Notes: generated from the letters alone by a model not told the origin. Positions 32,652-39,976 are shown, numbered from the stretch's first letter. The stretch is 39,976 bases of DNA from an uncultured Lachnospiraceae bacterium (GCA_949155905.1 CASCWU010000024.1:1-39976), one strand, 5' to 3'. Made by a program: numbers and translations.

Positions 32652-33068
32652 ATGGCAGAAAATAATTTTGGAACGACGATGGAATCCTTATTTAAGGGAA
32701 TGGACGGGTTTATCACAACCAAGACGGTAGTTGGGGATGCGATTCATTTTGAGGATGGTACGATCATTCTTCCGTTGGTGGATGTCACCTTCGGGGCAGG
32801 AGCCGGAGCCTTCAGTAAGGAGGCAGACAAGAAAAACAACGGGGTAGGCGCTCTTTCCGGCAAGATCACGCCAAGCTCGGTTCTGGTAGTCAAGGACGGC
32901 AACGTAAAGCTGGTCAATATCAAAAACCAGGATACCGTAACAAAGCTCCTAGATATGGTGCCGGACTTTGTCAATAAGTTTGCTCCGGGGAAAAAGCAGG
33001 GAAAGGAAAACGAGGCAGAGATGACAGAGGAGGACATTGCCAAGGAATTAAAAAAGGAGCAGAAGTAG
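32652..33068 (+). CDS. ytfJ: GerW family sporulation protein (YtfJ)
   Basis: The 138-residue protein has the YtfJ/GerW signature: MESLFKGMDGFITTKTVVGD at the start, then DGTIILPLVDVTFGAGAGAF, SSVLVVKDGNVKLVNIK and a Lys/Glu tail. The family is associated with spore formation and germination in Bacilli and Clostridia; the molecular activity is not known. It begins only four bases after DUF2953 (YtfI), with AAAGGAG just inside the upstream gene. This adjacency is well known and supports both calls. A hairpin-like GCAGAA/TTCTGC follows, running into the rpmB promoter. Confidence 0.9.
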   Translation: MAENNFGTTMESLFKGMDGFITTKTVVGDAIHFEDGTIILPLVDVTFGAGAGAFSKEADKKNNGVGALSGKITPSSVLVVKDGNVKLVNIKNQDTVTKLLDMVPDFVNKFAPGKKQGKENEAEMTEEDIAKELKKEQK

Positions 33069-33087
33069 AAAATTTAAAAATTTCTGC

Positions 33088-33116
33088 TTGCATTTGTTCC
33101 CGCTTTCTGGTAAAAT
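33088..33116 (+). promoter_or_regulatory. Promoter of rpmB
   Basis: TTGCAT (33088-33093), 17 bases, TAAAAT (33111-33116), with TGG before the -10. Confidence 0.75.
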
Positions 33117-33203
33117 AGGCGTTGCGTGTAGAAAGTTATTTAGAATGCTGTGTCCAACGCACTGCTTTGCAGCGCCCGGACATTGTGATAAGGAGGTGCT
33201 GTC

Positions 33204-33389
33204 ATGGCAAAATGTGCAATTTGTGAAAAGGGTGTTCATTTCGGTATCGCAGTGAGCCACTCCCATAGAAGAAGCAACAAGATGTGGAAGCCGAACGTAA
33301 AGTCTGTCCGCGTAAAACAGAACGGTGCTATACGAAAGATGAACGTTTGTACTTCCTGCCTGCGTTCAGGCTTAGTAGAGAGAGCATAG
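33204..33389 (+). CDS. rpmB: 50S ribosomal protein L28
   Basis: The 61-residue basic protein begins MAKCAICEKGVHFGIAVSHSH, has RRSNKMWKPN and ends in VCTSCLRSG. The two CxxC pairs (CAIC, CTSC) mark the zinc-binding form of bacterial L28. AAGGAGGTG lies upstream of ATG 33204. It has its own promoter and a good terminator, so it is monocistronic. Confidence 0.97.
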   Translation: MAKCAICEKGVHFGIAVSHSHRRSNKMWKPNVKSVRVKQNGAIRKMNVCTSCLRSGLVERA

Positions 33390-33408
33390 TTGTAACACTG
33401 TTTTCCTG

Positions 33409-33443
33409 AAAAGGGGAATGGGACAGAGCCCATTTCCCTTTTT
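33409..33443 (+). terminator. Terminator of rpmB
   Basis: AAAAGGGGAATGGG pairs with CCCATTTCCCTTTT (one G-T pair) around a 6-base loop, with a T run. Confidence 0.9.
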
Positions 33444-33460
33444 GTCGTATGGGAAAACTG

Positions 33461-33601
33461 CTATCCCGAACAAAACAGGTTGTAACCGATTCCCAGGAGA
33501 AGGAGGATAATGCCGAAAATGAGGATGCTTCTGGAAAGGCAGAACATAATAAACATACCAACTGCGATCCAAAATAAAATAAATCCAACCAGCCGTTTCA
33601 A
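33461..33601 (-). CDS. Small membrane protein with TTG start
   Basis: The 46-residue protein on the - strand has two hydrophobic segments: GFILFWIAVGMFIMF and ILIFGIILLLLGIGY, ending NLFCSG. The TTG start at 33601-33599 has a perfect GGGAGG five bases upstream on its strand (33612-33607), which decides the start. It fills the space between rpmB and the Asp23 gene and ends just after the rpmB terminator, which may serve both. It resembles small conserved membrane proteins of Lachnospiraceae of unknown role; that likeness is from memory. Confidence 0.6.
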   Translation of the reverse strand: MKRLVGFILFWIAVGMFIMFCLSRSILIFGIILLLLGIGYNLFCSG

Positions 33602-33684
33602 GGTTGCCTCCCGGAGATACGTAGTTATTAGTAAGATATGCAGCAGAGTTTATGAGGATTCCTTTTAGAAGAAGAAAAAAAGGG

Positions 33685-33713
33685 TTCCATTTTTGTATAA
33701 AATCGGCTATAAT
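33685..33713 (+). promoter_or_regulatory. Promoter of the Asp23 gene
   Basis: TTCCAT (33685-33690), 17 bases, perfect TATAAT (33708-33713). The -35 is weak. Confidence 0.6.
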
Positions 33714-33773
33714 ATGAGATAGATAAGGAAAGAAGCTTATGCACAGAAGAGCTGTGCAGGATTGGAGAGTACC

Positions 33774-34145
33774 ATGAAGGGATATATGAATATGCCGCGA
33801 GGCACACAAATAGGTGATGTCACCATTGATCAGGAGGTAATTGCAAAATATGCCGGTTCCTCCGCCGTAGAGTGTTTTGGAGTCGTAGGGATGGCTTCCG
33901 TCAGTATGAAGGACGGGTTTGTAAAGCTGCTCCGTAAGGATAACCTCGCTCATGGGGTGAATGTCATCATAGGAGAGGATAATTTGCTTGATATCAGCCT
34001 TCATATCATCGTTGCATATGGAGTGAGTATTTCCGCCGTTGCAGAGAATCTAATCAGCAATGTCAAGTACAAGGTAGAGGAATTTGTCGGAATGACAGTG
34101 GGAAAGATTCGTGTATACGTGGAAGGCGTCCGTATCGTAGATTAA
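33774..34145 (+). CDS. Asp23/Gls24 family protein
   Basis: The protein has 123 residues and covers one Asp23 domain: GDVTIDQEVIAKYAGSSAVE, GVVGMASV, then HGVNVIIGEDNLLDISLHIIVAYG, SNVKYKVEEFVG and VYVEGVRIVD. Family members are soluble proteins tied to envelope stress or the cell surface; the copy next to the fatty acid kinase gene is the YloU-like one that in Bacillus precedes yloV. ATG 33774 has GGAG at 33764-33767. The fakA gene follows 23 bases later, probably in one operon. Confidence 0.92.
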   Translation: MKGYMNMPRGTQIGDVTIDQEVIAKYAGSSAVECFGVVGMASVSMKDGFVKLLRKDNLAHGVNVIIGEDNLLDISLHIIVAYGVSISAVAENLISNVKYKVEEFVGMTVGKIRVYVEGVRIVD

Positions 34146-34168
34146 GTGGTAGAAGGAGGAACAGACCA

Positions 34169-35867
34169 GTGGTTATAAAGACGATAGATGCGGCGGCCTT
34201 AAAAAAAGCGTTTTTAGCAGGCGCTGCGAGAATTGAGGCCAAAAAGGAAATCATCAATGAACTGAATGTATTCCCAGTGCCGGACGGTGATACGGGAACG
34301 AATATGACGCTTACGATTATGTCCGCTGCCAAGGAGGTAAACGGAATCGGAGAGCCGACCATAAAAAGTCTGGCAAAGGCGATTTCATCCGGTTCTCTGC
34401 GTGGAGCGAGAGGGAATTCCGGCGTTATTTTATCCCAGCTTTTCCGCGGCTTCTGCAAGGAAATCCAGGAGCATGAAGAAATTACCGTGCCGGTAATGTG
34501 CGCAGCCTTTGGCCGAGCGGTAGAGACGGCATACAAGGCCGTGATGAAGCCAAAGGAGGGAACCATTCTTACCGTGGCGAGAGGCGGAAGCGAGAGAGCA
34601 GCCGAGCTGCTTGCCGAGACAGACGATCTGGCCTTTTTCTGTGGCGAAGTGATTTCTCATATGGAGCAGGTGCTGGCGCAGACTCCAGAGCTGCTTCCGG
34701 TGTTAAAGGAAGCAGGCGTGGTAGATTCCGGCGGACAGGGTTTGTTGGAGGTGTTAAAGGGCGCCTACGATGCTTTGCTTGGAAAGGACGTTGATTTAAG
34801 TGCGCTTTCCGGTCAGACAGGGTCGGTTCGGACGGGTCAGGCTTCCGGCAGTCAGGCTTCCGGTACGCCAAAGACAGGAATTACCGAAGACTTAACGACA
34901 GCGGATATCAAATTTGGCTACTGTACAGAGTTTATCATCCTTTTGGAAAAGGAGTTTCCGGCCGCCGAAGAGCAGGCCTTTAAGGCATATTTGGAAGGCC
35001 TTGGCGATTCTATTGTAGTCGTAGCAGATGACGAGATTGTAAAGGTTCATGTACATACGAATGATCCTGGTCTCGCCATCCAGAAAGCATTGACGTATGG
35101 CTCACTGACGAGCATGAAGATTGACAATATGAGAGAGGAACACAACGAACGTGTGATCCAGAATGCGGAAAAAATAGCTGCAAAGGAGCAGAAAAAGGAA
35201 CAGGAAGCCGCCGTACAGGCGCCGCGGAAAGAAAACGGCTTTATTTCTGTATCCGTAGGAGAAGGGCTGAGGCGTAGATTATATCATCGAAGGCGGACAG
35301 ACGATGAATCCAAGCACGGAGGATATGCTGCAGGCGATTGAAAAGGTCAATGCCGATCATATCTTTATTCTGCCAAACAATAAAAATATTTTGATGGCGG
35401 CCGATCAGGCAAAGTCTCTGACCGAAGATAAGCAGATTATTGTGATTCCGTCCACCACGATACCGCAGGGGATTACGGCGGTGATCAATTATGTCTATGA
35501 CAGCACGCCGGAGGAAAATGAAGCCCGGATGACGGAGGAGATGCGCCATGTGAAATCCGGTCAGGTGACGTATGCTGTACGCGATACGAGCATTGACGGA
35601 ATGGAAATCAAGCAGGGGAATATCATGGGCTTAGGCGATAAAACGATTCTTTCTGTCGGCACCAAGGTAGCAGATGTGACGCTAGAACTGGTAGAACGCT
35701 TATTAGACGATGATTCCGAGCTGATTACGCTTTACTATGGTGCGGAAGTGGCAAAGGAAGAGGCGGAGGCTCTGGCAGAGAAATTAGCCGAATGCCATCC
35801 AGAACTGGATGTCGAGGTGCATTTCGGAGGACAGCCGATCTATTATTATATTTTGTCGGTGGAGTAG
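34169..35867 (+). pseudogene. fakA: Frameshifted fatty acid kinase (FakA/YloV)
   Basis: The first frame (GTG 34169 to about 35270) gives the DhaL-type kinase domain (FPVPDGDTGTNMTLT, RGARGNSGVILSQ, DSGGQGLLEV) and the middle domain to VSVGEGL. The normal continuation, VDYIIEGGQTMNPS, then resumes in a different frame from about 35274 to the stop at 35867 (a fragment with an ATG at 35304). About eight residues expected between these points are missing, so the break looks like a deletion of roughly 23 bases rather than a single-base change. FakA phosphorylates fatty acids bound to FakB; the intact gene would encode about 570 residues. GTG 34169 follows AAGGAGG nine bases upstream. Either the gene is truly broken or the sequence has an error there. 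Confidence 0.85.
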
Positions 35868-35894
35868 GATTGCCGGAAGCAGCAAATAAAAAAA

Positions 35895-35935
35895 GAAAAG
35901 GCTAGGTGGGCGGGAGACTGTTTGCTTAGTCTTTT
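35895..35935 (+). terminator. Terminator after fakA
   Basis: AAAAGGCTA pairs with TAGTCTTTT (one G-T pair) around a 20-odd-base loop, followed by TTC. A smaller AGACT/AGTCT alternative exists. Confidence 0.5.
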
Positions 35936-36011
35936 TTCATTTCCTTTATGTTCTATCAGGGCATCAAATGATATATGGTGAAGGGGAATTTTATTTTCTG
36001 TCCGGAATTTA

Positions 36012-36077
36012 ATGGAAAGTATGGAATGGTCGGCAGAGCAGGCAATGCAGGCGCTGAAAATTCATCGCATCACATAG
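36012..36077 (+). other. Possible tiny coding remnant
   Basis: A 21-codon frame beginning MESMEWSAEQAMQALKI has protein-like amphipathic helix character, but there is no ribosome binding site and the frame ends abruptly 11 bases from the stop of the convergent regulator gene. It could be a decayed fragment. I do not identify a family. Confidence 0.2.
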
Positions 36078-36087
36078 TCAGACAAAA

Positions 36088-37551
36088 TCACAAAAGAACC
36101 TCCCACAATCTTCGTATCCCTTCCCGGATATCCGTTTCTTCTAAATTCCCAAACCCAAATAAAATCGTCGGCGGATAAGCAGGCGCTGGTTCCAGATAAT
36201 GGGCAGACAGGCCGTACAGACGGATGTCTGCCTGTTTGGCTGTTTCGATAATGGTGTGTTCCGATGGCTGGTCTAAAAACTGAACCGCCAGATGCAGTCC
36301 GGCATGGTCGCCTGTGACAGTGATTTGCCGGCCAAAAATCCGTAGAGCCTGCAGCAGTGCATCGTGTCTGGCTTTATATAAGGTTCTGCTTTTGTTTAAA
36401 TGCCGTTCCAGATAGCCTTCCGCAAGAAAATGGGTTAAAATCATCTGATCGATCCGGGAGACAGTAGAAGCATAGTGAGAAAATCCCTGGCAATAGTTCT
36501 GGAAAAGGGCATCCGGCAGTACCATATATCCGGCACGGATAGCAGGGGCAATGGCACGGGAAAAGGTGCCGATGTGGATAACGGAATCGCTCGAATCCAT
36601 TTCCTTTAGGGCAGGGATCGGTCTGCCGCGGTAGCGGAATTCACTGCCATGGTCATCTTCAATCAGATAAGCACCAGTAGCCGCCGCCCAGCGAAGCAGC
36701 TCCTGTCTGCGTCCGGCCGGCATAACCAATCCCAAAGGATACTGATGGGAAGGCGTCAGATAAACAATCCGGGCAGGGCTATAGCGCAGTGCCTCATAGG
36801 AAAGTCCGTTTTCATCCAAAGGAAGGGGCAGGAGTTGACAGCCAAAGCCGCGCAGGATGCGGGCAGCCTGTATATAGCAAGGGTTTTCCATCGCTATCAG
36901 CTTAGGAAAGCCTAAAAGCTGGATTAAAAGTTGCAGCAAATAATCTGCTCCGGCACCAATGATGATATGGGACGGATCACAGGAAACGCCTCTTGCCTCG
37001 TAGAGATATTTGGCTACAGCCATCCGCAGCTCTGGCTCTCCCTGACGGTCGCCCAATAAAAACAGCTCGTTTCCATGCTCGCTTAGCACCCTGGCGCTCA
37101 GGCGCTGCCAGATCCGGTAAGGGAAGCCTGCCGTATTGCTGGCAAAGGGAGAAAAGTCATAACGCAGAGCAGAAGAAGCCTCCTGACAGGGCGCTTTTAT
37201 GGCAAAATGGTTCTGGAAATGTCCGTGTGGATCTGCCGGAGGCAGCAACGCTGCAGGAGAAGCGGTGGCTGCGCCGGGAGCTTGCTCTTCCCAGCCAGGC
37301 TCCAGTTCTAAAATCGGACAGACGTAAAAACCGCTTTTTGGGCGCGCTTCAATATAGCCCTCGGATAGAAGCTGGCTGTAGGCCATATCTACGGTATTCC
37401 GGCTGACGGAAAGATGAGCGGCCAGAGCGCGTGTAGAAGGCAGGCGCTCCTGCTCATTCAGAAGGCCGGAACGGATGGCTGTTCGGATATGAAGGTAAAT
37501 CTGCTCATAAAGCGGAAGCGGCAGTCTGGAGTCCAAATGAATCGTCAACAT
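36088..37551 (-). CDS. MocR family regulator (GntR helix-turn-helix plus aminotransferase-like domain)
   Basis: The protein has 487 residues. An N-terminal GntR winged helix (about 10-75: PLYEQIYLHIRTAI, RLPSTRALAAHLSVSRNTVDMAY, EGYIEARPKSGFYV) is followed by a linker and a fold-type I aminotransferase-like domain (about 130-487). The cofactor pocket pattern IEDDHGSEFRYRG is present, but the conserved GTFSK motif that holds the PLP Schiff-base lysine reads GTFSR: codon CGT on the coding strand at 36558-36556, Arg332. Without that lysine the usual internal aldimine cannot form. Such regulators normally control PLP or amino-compound genes. No enzyme gene of that kind is adjacent; a transporter is divergent. 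Confidence 0.87.
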   Translation of the reverse strand: MLTIHLDSRLPLPLYEQIYLHIRTAIRSGLLNEQERLPSTRALAAHLSVSRNTVDMAYSQLLSEGYIEARPKSGFYVCPILELEPGWEEQAPGAATASPAALLPPADPHGHFQNHFAIKAPCQEASSALRYDFSPFASNTAGFPYRIWQRLSARVLSEHGNELFLLGDRQGEPELRMAVAKYLYEARGVSCDPSHIIIGAGADYLLQLLIQLLGFPKLIAMENPCYIQAARILRGFGCQLLPLPLDENGLSYEALRYSPARIVYLTPSHQYPLGLVMPAGRRQELLRWAAATGAYLIEDDHGSEFRYRGRPIPALKEMDSSDSVIHIGTFSRAIAPAIRAGYMVLPDALFQNYCQGFSHYASTVSRIDQMILTHFLAEGYLERHLNKSRTLYKARHDALLQALRIFGRQITVTGDHAGLHLAVQFLDQPSEHTIIETAKQADIRLYGLSAHYLEPAPAYPPTILFGFGNLEETDIREGIRRLWEVLL

Positions 37552-37579
37552 AGAATATCGGTTCCTTTCTTTTATTTTA

Positions 37580-37619
37580 TACGCCTTAGCGTATACGCTT
37601 TAGCACATGCGCTTCTGGC
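37580..37619 (-). promoter_or_regulatory. Three phased repeats, probable MocR operator
   Basis: TACGCCTTAGCG (37580), TACGCTTTAGCA (37594) and TGCGCTTCTGGC (37608) are 12-base units spaced exactly 14 bases apart. The first two are nearly identical, and the third is more diverged. An overlapping perfect palindrome AGCGTATACGCT covers 37588-37599. They lie between the regulator gene start and its -10 box. Direct repeats are the usual MocR binding pattern, so autoregulation is likely. Confidence 0.55.
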
Positions 37620-37662
37620 ATACCTGGAATCAGAAGCTGACACCATGCTCTTCTATGTCAGC

Positions 37663-37668
37663 ATTATA
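37663..37668 (-). promoter_or_regulatory. Extended -10 box of the MocR gene
   Basis: On the - strand, TGG precedes TATAAT (37668-37663). The -35 is poor. The predicted start would place the phased repeats within the leader. Confidence 0.5.
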
Positions 37669-37711
37669 CCATAAATTCGACATAAAAACTATAAAATGTT
37701 GAAAATTCTAC

Positions 37712-37740
37712 TTGCAAGCCGCCTTATTCTATATTACACT
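37712..37740 (+). promoter_or_regulatory. Promoter of the Na/Pi cotransporter-like gene
   Basis: TTGCAA (37712-37717), 17 bases, TACACT (37735-37740). It occupies the part of the open frame upstream of the chosen ATG, so that extension is not translated. Confidence 0.65.
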
Positions 37741-37785
37741 AGTATTGGTGCAATTTTTTTGCCAGCTACAGGGGGAGGAAAAACA

Positions 37786-39489
37786 ATGAGTGTGGAAATT
37801 ATATTTGGCCTGATGGCGGGCCTGAGTTTGTTTTTGTATGGAATGCAAATGATGAGTGACGGCTTGCAGAAGGTGGCCGGTGCTAAGCTGAGAAATATTT
37901 TGGCAGCCTGTACGAAGAATAAGCTAATCGGATTGCTGGTCGGTGTGTTGGTGACAGCGATTATTCAGTCTTCTGGCGCTACTACCGTATTAGTTGTTAG
38001 CTTTGTCAATGCCGGGCTGATGAATTTGTCAGAGGCGGTCGGCATTATCTTAGGAGCGAATATCGGTACGACGGTGACCGGACAGCTTTTGGCCCTGAAT
38101 CTGACTGCCTTTGCTCCTGTCTTTGCCATTGTCGGCGTCAGTATGATCATGTTTTTTTCCAAAACATCTGTCCGTAAAACCGGAGAAATCATATTAGGCT
38201 TTGGTATGCTGCTGATTGGAATGGAAACGATGTCAGATGCCATGGAGGGTTTAAAGGAAATGCCGGCTGTGGTAAACCTGCTTTCTTCCTTAGACAATCC
38301 GTTTACAGGAATTTTAGTCGGTATTTTGGTGACGGCCGTGCTGCAAAGCTCTTCAGCAACCGTCGGTATTCTGATGGTTCTGACTTCTCAGGGAATGGTA
38401 AATCTGCCGTTGTCACTGTATATTATTTTGGGCTGTAACATCGGTTCCTGCGTGACAGCGATGCTGGCATCCTTAAACGGAAAGAAGGATGCAAAGCGTG
38501 CTGCCTTAATTCATCTGGTGGTCAACGTAGTCGGTACGGTAGTCAATGCGGTAGTGCTGCTGCTGTTTATGGATCAGATTTTAGCCATTTTAAATCTTCT
38601 GACGAAGGGAGTGCCGAACGAGGCAATCAACGGCATCAACGACAAGCTGGCAAAAGATGTGGCAAATGCCAATACGTTATTTAAAATTTTCCAGGTAGTG
38701 GTCATTTTTCCGTTTACTGCCCTAATTGTTAAGATGACCTATCTGCTTGTACCGGGAACGGATGAGAAGGTAGACCGTCAGCATCTGAAATACATAGGCG
38801 AGCATGCCGTTTATTCCCCGACGACAGCGATTCCGCAGGCGACAAGAGAAATCGTCCGTATGGGGACGATTGCCTTTGAAAATCTGGCCTTGTCGATGGA
38901 AGGGCTGTTAGGACGCGATTTGGAGAAGTCAGAGCGGGTCTATGGGGTAGAGCATACCATTAACTATATCAATGAAGAGATCACCAAATATCTGGTACGG
39001 GCGAACCAGCTTTCACTGCCGGTAGGCGACCGAAAGGTATTAGCCGGCCTGTTCCATGTGGTAAGCGATATCGAGCGGATTGGCGACCATGCCGCAAACC
39101 TGGCGGATTTTACGAAAACGATGGTAGAGGATGATGTCAGCTTTAGCGAGGAAGGCGAACGGGAATTAAAAGAAATGTTTGAACTGACGCAGAAGCTTTT
39201 GACTTATTCGATGGAGATGTTTTCCAAAAAGACCGAAGAGCATTTAAAGGAAATCCTTGATTTGGAGGATCAGGTGGATCAGATGGAACGGCAATTCCAG
39301 AAAAATCATATCCGCCGACTGACGAACAATGAATGTACACCGGAATCCGGCATGATTTTCTCAGATTTGATTTCCAACCTGGAGCGGGTGGCCGACCACG
39401 GAACGAACATTGCCTTTTCGATTTTGGAGGAGGGCAAGGACGAAACCGAACTCGAGCAGGCAGCGTTAGCGGATAAGGAGGAGCTGTAA
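37786..39489 (+). CDS. Na/Pi cotransporter family protein with PhoU-like tail
   Basis: The protein has 567 residues. The membrane part (about 1-330) contains two inverted repeats with the QSSGATTV and QSSSATVG motifs characteristic of NptA-type sodium/phosphate cotransporters, together with GANIGTTVTGQ and GCNIGSCVTAM. The cytoplasmic part (about 345-567) is helical with two PhoU-like repeats, including VVSDIERIGDHAANLAD and SNLERVADHGTNIAF, whose Asp and His residues bind metal in PhoU. The family imports phosphate or exports it with sodium; direction is not certain. GGGGGAGG precedes ATG 37786. Confidence 0.92.
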   Translation: MSVEIIFGLMAGLSLFLYGMQMMSDGLQKVAGAKLRNILAACTKNKLIGLLVGVLVTAIIQSSGATTVLVVSFVNAGLMNLSEAVGIILGANIGTTVTGQLLALNLTAFAPVFAIVGVSMIMFFSKTSVRKTGEIILGFGMLLIGMETMSDAMEGLKEMPAVVNLLSSLDNPFTGILVGILVTAVLQSSSATVGILMVLTSQGMVNLPLSLYIILGCNIGSCVTAMLASLNGKKDAKRAALIHLVVNVVGTVVNAVVLLLFMDQILAILNLLTKGVPNEAINGINDKLAKDVANANTLFKIFQVVVIFPFTALIVKMTYLLVPGTDEKVDRQHLKYIGEHAVYSPTTAIPQATREIVRMGTIAFENLALSMEGLLGRDLEKSERVYGVEHTINYINEEITKYLVRANQLSLPVGDRKVLAGLFHVVSDIERIGDHAANLADFTKTMVEDDVSFSEEGERELKEMFELTQKLLTYSMEMFSKKTEEHLKEILDLEDQVDQMERQFQKNHIRRLTNNECTPESGMIFSDLISNLERVADHGTNIAFSILEEGKDETELEQAALADKEEL

Positions 39490-39511
39490 GAAAATTTTAA
39501 CAAACTGCTTC

Positions 39512-39540
39512 TTTACAAATAAGTTTCTCTATGATAAACT
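39512..39540 (+). promoter_or_regulatory. Promoter of rpsO
   Basis: TTTACA (39512-39517), 17 bases, TAAACT (39535-39540). Confidence 0.7.
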
Positions 39541-39546
39541 GAATAT

Positions 39547-39595
39547 AACTGCTGCTCCGTTCACGGAAACCCGACCTGAGCCTGGCAGCAGCGTT
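39547..39595 (+). promoter_or_regulatory. Probable S15 autoregulatory leader of rpsO
   Basis: CTGCTGC (39549-39555) pairs with GCAGCAG (39585-39591), closing a junction that contains a TCCG/CGGA hairpin and a second arm (CCCGACCTGAGCC). This compact multi-helix fold between promoter and ribosome binding site is the kind used by S15 to repress its own translation in several Firmicutes. The exact class is not confirmed from sequence alone. Confidence 0.6.
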
Positions 39596-39628
39596 TAGAA
39601 GTTTTAATTAAAGAAGGGAGACGCTAAC

Positions 39629-39895
39629 ATGATTAGCAAAGAAAAGAAAGCAGAAATCATTACAAAGTATGGCAGGACACCGGAGGATACCGGTTCACCG
39701 GAGGTACAGATCGCGCTGTTGACCGAGCGGATTACCGAGCTGACCGAGCATCTGAAGGTAAACAAGAAGGATCATCATTCCAGAAGAGGCTTGCTAAAGA
39801 TGGTCGGACAGAGACGCCGTCTGCTGGAGTATTTAAAGAAAAAGGATCTGGAGTCCTACCGGAAGCTTATCGAGAGCCTGGGATTAAGAAAGTAA
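39629..39895 (+). CDS. rpsO: 30S ribosomal protein S15
   Basis: The protein has 88 residues, the standard S15 length and motifs: [32 protein letters not shown] near the start, [27 protein letters not shown] in the RNA-binding core. S15 binds the central domain of 16S rRNA early in 30S assembly. GAAGGGAG precedes ATG 39629. A GC-rich hairpin follows, and the polynucleotide phosphorylase gene usually comes next, beyond the window. Confidence 0.97.
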   Translation: MISKEKKAEIITKYGRTPEDTGSPEVQIALLTERITELTEHLKVNKKDHHSRRGLLKMVGQRRRLLEYLKKKDLESYRKLIESLGLRK

Positions 39896-39902
39896 ATAGT
39901 CT

Positions 39903-39931
39903 GCAGCCGTTTGGCTTGGGCGGACGGCTGC
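39903..39931 (+). terminator. Hairpin after rpsO
   Basis: GCAGCCGT (39903-39910) pairs with ACGGCTGC (39924-39931). No T run follows, so it may be an RNA processing or attenuation structure rather than a full terminator. Confidence 0.45.
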
Positions 39932-39976
39932 GGCATGGCAAAAAAGGCGGCGGTTCTATAGAACTATGGTTCTGTG

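Noticed and set aside
33372..34004. 210-codon open frame on the - strand
   Set aside because: It runs antisense through the Asp23 gene and the intergenic region in a frame unlike the small TTG-started gene, and has no plausible start signal.

Overview
The window looks like chromosomal DNA of a mid-GC Firmicute, most likely Clostridia and Lachnospiraceae-like. I base this on strong AGGAGG-type ribosome binding sites, many near-consensus sigma-A promoters with 17-base spacers, a YtfI/YtfJ (GerW) sporulation gene pair, a split ThrE exporter, a holin-like type I toxin, and single-chain PurL. The species assignment is inference. Most genes are on the + strand. Only the class A PBP, the M18 aminopeptidase, the MocR regulator and one small membrane protein gene are on the - strand.

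Layout. 1-2436: the end of an unknown gene, a secreted FN3 protein behind a perfect consensus promoter, tRNA-Ala(CGC), and an AraC/GyrI-like regulator with a strongly folded leader. 2437-5270: an AT-rich accessory stretch with an HD-domain protein, a ZIP metal transporter, a serine-recombinase remnant, and a compact toxin/antisense-RNA locus. 5272-8689: a two-gene ThrE exporter and an exported Big2 plus DUF362 protein. 8806-12615: purL. 12776-14709: an ECF-like sigma factor overlapped by a membrane-anchored putative anti-sigma factor carrying a 15-bp tandem repeat. 14893-19152: a PBP1A-type enzyme, a DUF6514-like protein and YigZ. 19252-23193: a carbohydrate cluster (Gfo/Idh/MocA oxidoreductase, TIM-barrel isomerase, GH39 beta-xylosidase) under a promoter followed by two LacI/CcpA-type operators; the GH39 gene is interrupted by one in-frame TAG. 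23212-26258: mgtE with a long leader that could encode a small peptide, then a convergent M18 aminopeptidase. 26398-33068: a run of a rhomboid/derlin-like protein with a zinc-binding tail, two ABC-2-like membrane proteins without an ATPase, two unknown proteins, DUF2953 (YtfI) and YtfJ. 33088-35867: rpmB, a small TTG-started membrane protein, Asp23, and a frameshifted fakA (YloV) gene. 36088-39976: a MocR regulator whose PLP-binding lysine position reads Arg, with three 14-bp-phased repeats in its leader, a divergent Na/Pi-cotransporter/PhoU protein, and rpsO with a probable S15 autoregulatory leader.

The strongest candidates for something new are four. The toxin/antisense locus at 4789-5161 has two RNAs that begin with nearly the same sequence. 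The MocR regulator lacks its PLP lysine. The 26-33 kb operon contains two unrecognised proteins and an ATPase-less ABC-2 pair beside YtfIJ. The mgtE leader has a possible leader peptide overlapping an attenuator-like hairpin. Two otherwise well-preserved genes (GH39 and fakA) are each broken by one lesion, which could be real decay or sequence error.
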